A model generated the notes under the pieces. The model made no database searches. It was not told the origin of the DNA and saw only the letters and a list, made by a program, of their open reading frames with translations. A DNA stretch of 64,000 nt from Bradyrhizobium aeschynomenes (lineage in GTDB: Bacteria > Pseudomonadota > Alphaproteobacteria > Rhizobiales > Xanthobacteraceae). Below are positions 1 to 7,583 of this stretch, piece by piece (position 1 is the stretch's first letter; each line of letters starts with the position of its first letter). The DNA is taken from NCBI RefSeq assembly GCF_013178945.1, contig NZ_JABFDM010000003.1:124001-188000 (forward strand), written 5' to 3'. The position numbers and the translations under genes were made by a program.

Positions 1-121
1 TGCTCGCCGCCGCCGAACGATCGGCGGGTGATCCCCCCGCTCGGAAGGCTTGATCGGTGCCGCCGCCGCGCTATATCGACGGTCTCTCTCCACCCCTGAT
101 AGCATGGGCCAACGTCCGACG

Positions 122-1993
122 ATGACCGACACCGCCACCGTTAGCCATTCCTTCCAGGCCGAAGTCTCCGAGCTGCTGCATCTGATGGTGCACTCGGTCT
201 ATTCCGAGACCGACATCTTCCTGCGCGAGTTGATTTCCAACGCCTCCGACGCCTGTGACAAGCTGCGTTATGAGGCGATCGCCAGGCCCGAGCTGATCGG
301 CGACGGCGAGCCGCCGCAGATCCGCATCATTCCTGACAAGACCGCCAACACCCTGACCATTGCCGACAGCGGCATCGGCATGGACCGTCAGGAGCTGATC
401 GACCATCTCGGCACCATCGCCCGCTCCGGGACCAAGGCGTTCGTGCAGAAGCTCGCCGAGGCGAAGGACGGCACCGGCCTGATCGGCCAGTTCGGTGTCG
501 GCTTCTATTCCGCCTTCATGGTCGCCGACCGCATTACCGTGATCAGCCGCCGTGCCGGCGGCAGCGAGGTCTGGACCTGGACCTCGTCGGGCGGCGCCGG
601 CTTCGAGGTCGCGCCGAGCTCGGAGGAGGATGCCAACCGGGTGACGCGCGGCACCGAGATCGTGCTGCATCTCAAGGACGACGCCAAGAAATATCTCGAA
701 ACCTACGAGATCGAGCGCATCGTCACGGCCTATTCCGACAACATCCAGTTCCCGATCATGCTGGTCCAGCCGGAAGGCGAGCCGCGCCAGATCAATTCGG
801 CGAGCGCGCTGTGGCAGCGCTCGAAATCAGAGCTGTCGGCGGAGGACTACGCCAAGGCCTACAAGTCGATCGCCAACGCCTTCGACGAGCCGGCGATGAC
901 GCTGCACTACCGCGCCGAAGGCCGCTATTCCTACGCCGTGCTGCTGTTCGCGCCCTCGACCAAGCCGTTCGACCTGTTCGAGCCGGCGCGCAAGGGCAAG
1001 GTCAAGCTCTATGTCCGCCGCGTCTTCATCACCGATGATGCCGACCTGATGCCGGCGTACTTGCGCTTCATCCGCGGCGTGATCGACAGCGAGGATTTGC
1101 CGCTCAATCTGTCGCGCGAGATGCTGCAGAACAATCCGCAGCTGGCGCAGATCCGGAGAGCGGTGACGACCCGCGTGATCAGCGAGCTGGAGCAGCTCGC
1201 CGAGAAGGACGCCGAGAATTTCGACAAGATCTGGGAGTCGTTCGGCGCCGTCATCAAGGAAGGGCTCTACGAGGATTTCGAGCGCCGCGACAAGCTGCTG
1301 GCGCTGGCGCGGTTCACCACGACATCGGGCGAGAAGCGCTCGCTGAAGCAGTATGTCGAGGGCCTCAAGGAGAATCAGACCGAGATCTACTTCCTGGTCG
1401 GCGACAGCATCGAGCGGCTGAAGTCCAATCCGCGGCTCGAGGCGGCCAAGGCGCGCGGCGTCGAGGTGCTGCTGCTGACCGATCCGGTCGATGCGTTCTG
1501 GACCTCGGCGCGGCTCGAATTCGACGGCAAGCCGCTGAAGTCGCTGAGCCAGGGCGACATCAATTTCGACCCGATCCCGGTCACCGAGTCGACGCCAGCG
1601 GACGAGGCGCAGCCGGCGGCCGACGAGGCCAATACGATCGCGCTGATCAAGGCGAGCCTCGGCGACCACGTCACCGACGTGAAGGTCTCGACCCGGCTCA
1701 CCACCAGCGCCTCGTGCCTCGTCGCCGGCAGCCATGGGCCCGATCGTGAGCTGGAGCGGATCCTGTCGCAGCAGGCGCGCGGCGCCCGCACCAAGCCGAT
1801 CCTCGAGATCAACCTGCGCCATCCGCTGGTCGTGGCGGTCGCAAAGGCCGCGGCCGACAAGGCCAAGGTCGACGATCTGTCGTTCCTGCTGCTCGAGCAG
1901 GCGCAGATCCTCGATGGCGAATTGCCGGAAGACCCGGCGGGGTTTGCGGCGCGGCTCAACCGGCTGGTGCTGCAGGGCGTGGCGGGGGCCTGA
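122..1993 (+). CDS. htpG: Molecular chaperone HtpG (Hsp90 family)
   Basis: Cytosolic ATP-dependent Hsp90 chaperone of 623 aa, the usual size for bacterial HtpG. The N-terminal GHKL ATPase shows the family blocks [23 protein letters not shown] and [13 protein letters not shown]; the middle domain has [11 protein letters not shown]; the C-terminal dimerisation domain follows. The reading frame stays open upstream to position 50, but homology begins at [19 protein letters not shown], so I chose the ATG at 122. It converges on the receptor gene that ends at 2018, leaving only 24 bases. Identity is certain; the start is the only doubt. Confidence 0.97.
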   Translation: MTDTATVSHSFQAEVSELLHLMVHSVYSETDIFLRELISNASDACDKLRYEAIARPELIGDGEPPQIRIIPDKTANTLTIADSGIGMDRQELIDHLGTIARSGTKAFVQKLAEAKDGTGLIGQFGVGFYSAFMVADRITVISRRAGGSEVWTWTSSGGAGFEVAPSSEEDANRVTRGTEIVLHLKDDAKKYLETYEIERIVTAYSDNIQFPIMLVQPEGEPRQINSASALWQRSKSELSAEDYAKAYKSIANAFDEPAMTLHYRAEGRYSYAVLLFAPSTKPFDLFEPARKGKVKLYVRRVFITDDADLMPAYLRFIRGVIDSEDLPLNLSREMLQNNPQLAQIRRAVTTRVISELEQLAEKDAENFDKIWESFGAVIKEGLYEDFERRDKLLALARFTTTSGEKRSLKQYVEGLKENQTEIYFLVGDSIERLKSNPRLEAAKARGVEVLLLTDPVDAFWTSARLEFDGKPLKSLSQGDINFDPIPVTESTPADEAQPAADEANTIALIKASLGDHVTDVKVSTRLTTSASCLVAGSHGPDRELERILSQQARGARTKPILEINLRHPLVVAVAKAAADKAKVDDLSFLLLEQAQILDGELPEDPAGFAARLNRLVLQGVAGA

Positions 1994-2017
1994 GGCGCCG
2001 GGATGCGGGCGCGGAGA

Positions 2018-3019
2018 TCAGTTCTTCGCGCTCGTCTGCGGGACCAGCTTGCGCCAATGCATGATCTCGGCGCGGTAGGTCGCGGCGTAGATGCCGGTAT
2101 CGCCGGGGATCGGCGTGGCGCCGACCTCGGCGAACTGCTTGCTGATCTCGGGATCCAGCAGCGCCGCGTTGATCTCGCGATTGAGCAGCTCGACGATCGG
2201 CTGCGGGGTGCCGTGCGGTACGGCGACGCCGTAGAAGCCGGAGGTCTCGAACGCCGGCAGTACGTCGGCGACCGGCGGGATATCGGGGAAAGCTGCGGCG
2301 CGATCGCGTGTCGACACCGCCAGCGCCCTGACCTTGCCGCTGCGCAGCAGGTCGACGGCGGCCGCGGTGTTGTCGAACATCGCGTGGATGTGGCCGGAGG
2401 CGAGGTCGATCAGCGCCGGGCCCGAGCCGCGATACTGGACCACGGACCAGCTGATCCCGCCGAGCGTCCGGAACAGCTCGGCCGACAGCAACTGGACGGT
2501 GCCGGGACCGGCGGAGCCGACGCTGAGCTTGCCGGGGTTCGCCCTGGCATAAGCGAGGAACTCGGCCAGCGTCTTCACCGGCAGCTCCTTGTTGACCAGG
2601 AGCAGCAACGGCAGCCGCGCGATGCCCGCCACCGGCACGAGTTCGCCGGAGCTGTCGGGACCGGGCATGGACTCGCGCGAGGCGTTGATGACGTTGGCGG
2701 TCGACGTCGCCAGAATGGTGTAGCCGTCGGGAGCGGCGCCCGCGACGCTCTTGGTGGCGACGTTGCCGCCCGCACCCGGCCGGTGATCGAGCACGAAGGC
2801 CTGGCCGAGCCGGCGGGTCAGCCGGTCGCAGATCAGCACCGACAGGCGGCCGGTGGCGCCGCCCGGGGCGAACGGAATGACCCAGGTGACGGGCCGGGAT
2901 GGATAGGGTGCGTCTGCTCCCGCCGCTGCCGCGGCGGCCGGATGGATCGCCGCGGCAGCACCGCTCCAGGCGGCGCATTGCAGCAGCGCACGTCGTGTAA
3001 TCGTCGTGTCCTTGGGCAT
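2018..3019 (-). CDS. Tripartite tricarboxylate transporter (Bug/TctC-type) receptor
   Basis: Periplasmic solute-binding protein of about 333 aa. The N terminus TITRRALLQCAAW is a twin-arginine-like signal followed by an Ala-rich stretch. The mature part has the Bug-family blocks YPSRPVTWVIPFAPGG and DHRPGAGGNVATK, and YRGSGPALIDLASGHI further on. Bug receptors bind carboxylates (citrate, tricarboxylates and similar) for TctAB permeases; no tctA or tctB is next to it, so this is an orphan receptor, which is common in the family. The frame is open to 3103, but the signal peptide argues for the ATG at 3019. It is divergent from the acyl-CoA ligase at 3197. Confidence 0.88.
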   Translation of the reverse strand: MPKDTTITRRALLQCAAWSGAAAAIHPAAAAAAGADAPYPSRPVTWVIPFAPGGATGRLSVLICDRLTRRLGQAFVLDHRPGAGGNVATKSVAGAAPDGYTILATSTANVINASRESMPGPDSSGELVPVAGIARLPLLLLVNKELPVKTLAEFLAYARANPGKLSVGSAGPGTVQLLSAELFRTLGGISWSVVQYRGSGPALIDLASGHIHAMFDNTAAAVDLLRSGKVRALAVSTRDRAAAFPDIPPVADVLPAFETSGFYGVAVPHGTPQPIVELLNREINAALLDPEISKQFAEVGATPIPGDTGIYAATYRAEIMHWRKLVPQTSAKN

Positions 3020-3123
3020 GCCGGCCTTCGCGTTGGCATGTTCTGGGAAATGCAACCTAGCCGATATTTGCAAGTACTTCGTAAAGGATCGCATTCGCAT
3101 CAACCACGATCGACTTTCAGCAG

Positions 3124-3142
3124 GTTAACCGTGCCGGTTAAC
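3124..3142. promoter_or_regulatory. Perfect 19-bp inverted repeat (candidate operator)
   Basis: GTTAACCG-TGC-CGGTTAAC: two perfect 8-base arms around a 3-base centre, each arm carrying GTTAAC. It lies between two divergent starts, 55 bases before the ligase ATG at 3197 and about 105 bases before the receptor start at 3019. Size and position suit a dimeric repressor (TetR- or FadR-like); the regulator is not identified and none is adjacent. Confidence 0.5.
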
Positions 3143-3196
3143 GGCCGGTCAGGCGCGGCCGCCTATAAGGTCGCCGAACTCGAAGCGGTGGCAGCC

Positions 3197-4999
3197 ATGA
3201 CATCCGAGCGCGCGGAGCGATCTGCGGACCCCATCACGCCCGGCCCGAAGCCGTCGGCGGCGAAGATCTGGCTCAAGGCGATCGAGCTGACCGCGCGCAT
3301 CGAGGCCGAGCCTCAACGGCTGTTTGCCGACATCATCGACGACTGGGCCGCGAAGCAACCCGCGCGGCCGGCGCTGATCTCGGATGGCGACATGCTGAGC
3401 TATGCCGCCCTGTCCGCACGCGTGAACCAATATGCCCGCTGGGCGCTGACCATTGGTGTCGCTCCAGGCGACACGATCGCCCTGATCATGCCGAGCCAGC
3501 CGGACTATCTGGCGGCCTGGCTCGGGATCAGCCGCATCGGCGGCGTGGTCGCGCTCATCAATACCAATCTGGTCGGAGCGTCGCTGGCGCATTGCATCGG
3601 CGTCGCCAAGCCGGCTCATGTCATCCTGTCCCGAGAATTCGCCGAAGCCTACGCCGGCGCGGCATCGCTGATCGCGAGCGCCCCCCGTGTATGGATGCAT
3701 GGCGGCGATCTCGACACCGCGGTCGCGGCCACCGACACGCGGGCGCTCGCAGCGGCCGAACGTCCCGCCGTGACCATCAACGACCGCGCGTTGCTGATCT
3801 ACACGTCCGGTACGACCGGCCTGCCCAAGGCCGCCAGCATCAGCCATCGCCGCATCCTGAATTGGGGCGGCTGGTTTGCCGGCCTGACCAGCGCCGGTCC
3901 CGATGACCGGCTCTACGATTGCCTGCCGGTCTATCATTCCGTTGGCGGCATCGTCGCGCCCTGCAGCATGCTGCGCGCCGGCGGCACGGCGGTGCTGGCG
4001 GAGAAATTCTCGGCGCGCAACTTCTGGCGCGACATCGTTCGTCACGATTGCACGCTCGTCCAATATATCGGCGAGCTCTGCCGCTATCTGCTGGCGGCGC
4101 CACCCTCGGAACTCGATCGCACGCATCGGCTGCGGCTCGCCTGCGGCAACGGCTTGCGCGGCGACATCTGGGAGCCATTTCAGCTGCGCTTCGCGATCCC
4201 GCAGGTGCTCGAATTCTACGCGGCGACCGAAGGCAATTTCTCGCTCTACAATGTCGAGGGCCGGGTGGGATCGATCGGCCGGGTGCCGTCGCTGCTCGCG
4301 CATCGTTTTCCGGCTGCGATCATCCAGCTCGATGCGGATCAGCGCGCGCCGCTGCGCGGGCCCGACGGCTTTTGCCTGCCATGCGCGCGCGGCGAGACCG
4401 GCGAGGCGGTGGGCCGCATCGGCAAGGCCGACGAAGGCGGCGGTCGCTTCGAAGGCTATACGGATGCGGCCGAGACGGAGAAGAAGATCCTGCGCGATGT
4501 CTTCGCGAAGGGCGATGCCTGGTTTCGTACGGGCGACCTGATGCGCCAGGACGAGCAGGGCTTCTTCTATTTCGTGGACCGCGTCGGCGACACGTTTCGC
4601 TGGAAGGGCGAGAACGTCGCGACCAGCGAGGTGAACGACGCGATCTTGCAATGTGCGGGTGTCATGGAGGCGTCGACATATGGCGTCGTCGTGCCCAATG
4701 CCGACGGACGTGCCGGCATGGCTGCACTCGTCGTCAATGACGACTTCGACGTCGATGTGCTATCAGCAGCGCTTGCCCGGCGGCTCCCGGCCTATGCGCA
4801 GCCGGTGGCGCTGCGCATCACACCATCGCTGCAGTCGACCGAGACCTTCAAGCAAAAAAAGCAGGAACTCATGCGCGACGGATTCGATCCGGCGCTGGTG
4901 TCCGACCCCATCTATGTGAGAGAGGCGGTGAGCGGCGCCTATCGCGTGCTCGACCGCGAAGGCTATGCGCGGATCGTGGCGGGCGAGGTCCGTTTGTAG
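3197..4999 (+). CDS. Long/very-long-chain acyl-CoA synthetase (FATP/FadD6-like)
   Basis: ANL-superfamily adenylating enzyme of 600 aa, activating a carboxylic acid with ATP and probably loading CoA. The P-loop A3 motif YTSGTTGLPK is near residues 202-211, YAATEGN is the A5 motif, FRTGDL the A7/A8 aspartate region, and DRVGDTFRWKGENVAT the A8 hinge typical of the FATP (very-long-chain) subgroup. The frame is open far upstream across the receptor gene, but that part is antisense shadow; ATG 3197 gives a family-like N terminus. It is the first gene of a co-directional cassette with ACP, a second AMP-ligase and a ketoreductase. The substrate is unknown. Confidence 0.88.
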   Translation: MTSERAERSADPITPGPKPSAAKIWLKAIELTARIEAEPQRLFADIIDDWAAKQPARPALISDGDMLSYAALSARVNQYARWALTIGVAPGDTIALIMPSQPDYLAAWLGISRIGGVVALINTNLVGASLAHCIGVAKPAHVILSREFAEAYAGAASLIASAPRVWMHGGDLDTAVAATDTRALAAAERPAVTINDRALLIYTSGTTGLPKAASISHRRILNWGGWFAGLTSAGPDDRLYDCLPVYHSVGGIVAPCSMLRAGGTAVLAEKFSARNFWRDIVRHDCTLVQYIGELCRYLLAAPPSELDRTHRLRLACGNGLRGDIWEPFQLRFAIPQVLEFYAATEGNFSLYNVEGRVGSIGRVPSLLAHRFPAAIIQLDADQRAPLRGPDGFCLPCARGETGEAVGRIGKADEGGGRFEGYTDAAETEKKILRDVFAKGDAWFRTGDLMRQDEQGFFYFVDRVGDTFRWKGENVATSEVNDAILQCAGVMEASTYGVVVPNADGRAGMAALVVNDDFDVDVLSAALARRLPAYAQPVALRITPSLQSTETFKQKKQELMRDGFDPALVSDPIYVREAVSGAYRVLDREGYARIVAGEVRL

Positions 5000-5127
5000 A
5001 GCATTTTAATCATAGGCGATGATGCGCATTTACCAACGCTCTCGAAACATCCGGGTAAACACCGGGTTCCTTCACCATCGCCCTCTATCGTTGGCTGCAT
5101 CGTTTTGAACAGCAAGTGGATTGGCCC

Positions 5128-5373
5128 ATGTCGGTACGGTTGAGGATCATTGCGGCGATCAAGCAGATTGCGGACGAGCAGAAGGTCAAGCTGCCGCAGC
5201 TGACGGATGAGCTGACGCTGCACGAGACCGGCTTCGATTCGCTTGCGTTCGCCATTCTGGTCGCCCGCCTCGAGGATGATCTCGGCGTCGATCCGTTCAC
5301 CCTGTCCGAGGACGTGACGTTCCCCAACACGATCGGCGATTTCATCAGGGCCTATGAGAATGTCCCCGCGTGA
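5128..5373 (+). CDS. Acyl carrier protein (stand-alone)
   Basis: An 81-aa carrier protein. The motif ETGFDSLAF places the phosphopantetheine attachment serine at about residue 38, with the expected helix II (ILVARLEDDLGVDP) after it. It is more basic at the N terminus than a housekeeping AcpP and is not next to fabD, fabG or fabF of the main fatty-acid operon, so it is a specialised carrier. A GTG at 5116 is an alternative start; I prefer ATG 5128, preceded by AGTGGA. The 3' end overlaps the next ligase by about 20 bases, so the two are translationally coupled. The carrier probably holds the acyl group made by the flanking ligases. Confidence 0.88.
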   Translation: MSVRLRIIAAIKQIADEQKVKLPQLTDELTLHETGFDSLAFAILVARLEDDLGVDPFTLSEDVTFPNTIGDFIRAYENVPA

Positions 5374-6748
5374 GGTCTTCGCGCTGCGCGATCATCTCGG
5401 GACGGCGCTGACGGAGCGGACGATTTCCGATCCGCGTCACGCCGTGACGCTCGCGCAACTGACGACCGGCAGCTGCCTCGGCGGACGCGCCGGCGAGCTC
5501 GACGGACGCTCGGTGCTGCTCGCGACCTCCGGCCAGCTCCTGGCCGGCTTCGCGCTGATCGAGATCGACGGCGTTGCCCGGCGCATGCTGCTGTGCCCGC
5601 CGGACCTGAAAACCGAGCATCTCGCCAGCATCATCGCCGACGCGGAGATCGATGCCATCGTCACCGACGAGCCGGAGCGCTTCTCCGAGTGCGCGGTGAA
5701 CCTCAGCGTTCCGGTTGGACTACCCGCGCTCTCGGCCCGGATGGCGCAGACCACGCGTGCCACCGAATGGCTGATGCTGACCTCGGGCACGTCGGGGGTA
5801 CCGAAGATCGTCGGCCATACGCTGGAAGGCCTGTGCGGCGCCATCATCGGCGATCGACCGGTCCCGGGCGACGCTTTGCCGGTGTGGGCGACCTTCTACG
5901 ACATCCGCCGCTACGGCGGGCTGCAGATCTTTCTGCGCGCGATCGTCGGCGGCGGCTCGATGGTGCTGTCCGACCCGGGCGAGGCGCTGGCCGATCATGT
6001 TGCGCGCCTCAACAAATGCGGCGTCACGCACATCTCGGGAACACCGTCACATTGGCGCAAGCTGCTGATGAGCGGATCGGCCGAACAGTTCGCACCGCGC
6101 TACGTGCGGCTTTCCGGCGAGATCGCGGATCAGGCGGTGCTGGATGGCTTGAAGCAGGCGTTTCCGCGGGCCTCGATCGGTCACGCCTATGCTTCGACCG
6201 AAGCCGGCGTCGGCTTCGCCGTCAATGACGGGCTGGAAGGCTTTCCCGCGACGCTGCTTGGCGAAGGCCGCGGTGCCGTCGACATGAAGGTGGTGGACGG
6301 TTCGCTGCGCATTCGCTCCAGGCGCGCGGCGCATGCCTATGTCGGACGCGCGGCGGCTGCGCTCACCGATGGCGATGGCTATGTCGACACCGGTGACATG
6401 GTCGAGCTGCGCGGCGAGCGCTACTACTTCGTCGGCCGGCGCAATGGCGTCATTAATGTCGGTGGCCTCAAGGTTCACCCCGAGGAGATCGAAGCCGTGA
6501 TCAATGGCCACATCGAGGTGCGGATGTCACGCGCCAAGTCGAGGCGCAGCCCGATCACCGGCAGCATCGTCGTTGCGGAAGTCGTGCTGACGGCGGATGC
6601 AGATCCTGCACGCGCAGAGGCGGTACGCAACGAGATCCTCGCCGATTGTCGTGCACGTCTCGCGGCTCACAAGGTGCCGGCGATGATCCGCTTCGTCCCG
6701 GCGCTCGACGTCACCCCGGCCGGCAAGCTGGCGCGCAGCGATGCGTAA
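5354..6748 (+). CDS. AMP-dependent ligase acting with the adjacent ACP
   Basis: ANL-superfamily adenylating enzyme, 464 aa, shorter than a typical acyl-CoA synthetase. It has MLTSGTSGVPK (P-loop, from residue about 141), YASTEAG (A5), YVDTGDMV (A7), VGRRNGVINVGGLKVHPEEIE (A8 hinge) and TPAGKLAR with the catalytic C-terminal lysine. The N-terminal subdomain is reduced, as in stand-alone ligases that load carrier proteins. The start lies inside the ACP gene (ATG 5354 or 5360; a weak CAGGG at 5346-5350 spaces better to 5360), and the stop overlaps the ketoreductase start by 8 bases. Tight coupling implies one pathway. Its acid substrate cannot be told from sequence. Confidence 0.85.
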   Translation: MRMSPREVFALRDHLGTALTERTISDPRHAVTLAQLTTGSCLGGRAGELDGRSVLLATSGQLLAGFALIEIDGVARRMLLCPPDLKTEHLASIIADAEIDAIVTDEPERFSECAVNLSVPVGLPALSARMAQTTRATEWLMLTSGTSGVPKIVGHTLEGLCGAIIGDRPVPGDALPVWATFYDIRRYGGLQIFLRAIVGGGSMVLSDPGEALADHVARLNKCGVTHISGTPSHWRKLLMSGSAEQFAPRYVRLSGEIADQAVLDGLKQAFPRASIGHAYASTEAGVGFAVNDGLEGFPATLLGEGRGAVDMKVVDGSLRIRSRRAAHAYVGRAAAALTDGDGYVDTGDMVELRGERYYFVGRRNGVINVGGLKVHPEEIEAVINGHIEVRMSRAKSRRSPITGSIVVAEVVLTADADPARAEAVRNEILADCRARLAAHKVPAMIRFVPALDVTPAGKLARSDA

Positions 6749-7472
6749 TGTCCTGGTCACCGGCGGCAGCCGCGGCATCGGGCTCGCCATCGCGCGCCGG
6801 CTCGCGGGCGCTGGCTTCGACGTCGTCGCTGTGGCCCGCCGCGAGAGCGAAGATCTGCGCGCAGCGATCGCCGAGTTCAGCGCCAGCAGTGCCGGAATTC
6901 ATTTCCGCGCCTGCGACCTCAGCGCCGTTGACGCGATCCCCGCTTTCGTGAAGTCGGTGCGCGACGAGTTCGGTCCGCTCTATGGTCTCGTCAACAATGC
7001 CGGCATCGGCACCGAGGGTCTGCTTGCGACCATGCACAATTCGGAGATCGAGGGCCTGGTGCGGCTCAACGTGCTGGCGCCGATGATCCTCACCAAATAT
7101 GTCGTGCGGCACATGATGGCTGCGGGCGAGGGACGCATCGTCAACATCTCCTCGATCATCGCCAGCACCGGCTATAATGGCCTTTCGGTGTATGGTGCGA
7201 CCAAGGCGGCTGCGAATGGCTTCACGCGCTCGCTGGCACGGGAGGTCGGCAAGGTCGGCATCACCGTGAATGCGATCGCGCCCGGCTTCATCGCCACCGA
7301 GCTGACCCAGAGCATGGACGCGGAGCAACAGCGGCGCATCGCCGGTCGCAGCGCGCTGCGGCGGTTGCCGGAGACTGACGACGTCGCCGCAATGGTCGAG
7401 TACCTGATGGGCGAGGGCGGCCGCAACGTCACGGGTACCGTGCTGACGGTCGACGCGGGCAACACGGCTTGA
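6741..7472 (+). CDS. FabG-like short-chain dehydrogenase/reductase
   Basis: Classical SDR of 243 aa, NAD(P)H dependent. It shows the cofactor motif TGGSRGIG at residues 7-14, NNAG in the middle, the catalytic serine in NISSII, and YGATK with the active-site Tyr151/Lys155, then GFIATELT. The closest known role is 3-oxoacyl-ACP reductase. It overlaps the preceding ligase by 8 bases and ends the cassette; there is no ketosynthase in the cassette, so what beta-keto (or other carbonyl) substrate it reduces is open. Confidence 0.9.
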   Translation: MRNVLVTGGSRGIGLAIARRLAGAGFDVVAVARRESEDLRAAIAEFSASSAGIHFRACDLSAVDAIPAFVKSVRDEFGPLYGLVNNAGIGTEGLLATMHNSEIEGLVRLNVLAPMILTKYVVRHMMAAGEGRIVNISSIIASTGYNGLSVYGATKAAANGFTRSLAREVGKVGITVNAIAPGFIATELTQSMDAEQQRRIAGRSALRRLPETDDVAAMVEYLMGEGGRNVTGTVLTVDAGNTA

Positions 7473-7514
7473 GGCCAATGCCTCCGGCTGGCACTGCGGC
7501 AACGTGCCTCGCGG

Positions 7515-7528
7515 TTGATTTCGCTCAA
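7515..7528. promoter_or_regulatory. FixK/FNR-type box upstream of the P1B-5 ATPase
   Basis: TTGATTTCGCTCAA, a perfect TTGA-N6-TCAA half-site pair. Its centre (7521.5) is about 62 bases before the ATG at 7584, so a class II promoter with the box at -41.5 would start near 7563 and leave a short leader of about 20 bases. That geometry supports both the box and the chosen start. In Bradyrhizobium such sites are bound by FixK2 under low oxygen. Confidence 0.7.
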
Positions 7529-7583
7529 GCATGCGCCGGGTCGCAGCGGCGATAGTGCCGCCACAATCTGGAACCTTCGTGCC

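Noticed and set aside
3..53. Possible tail of an upstream gene ([16 protein letters not shown] then stop).
   Set aside because: Only 16 codons; another frame also ends nearby and no motif supports either.
7515..7583. TTG start for the P1B-5 ATPase giving 23 extra residues.
   Set aside because: The codon lies in the FixK box and would have no ribosome site; ATG 7584 fits better.
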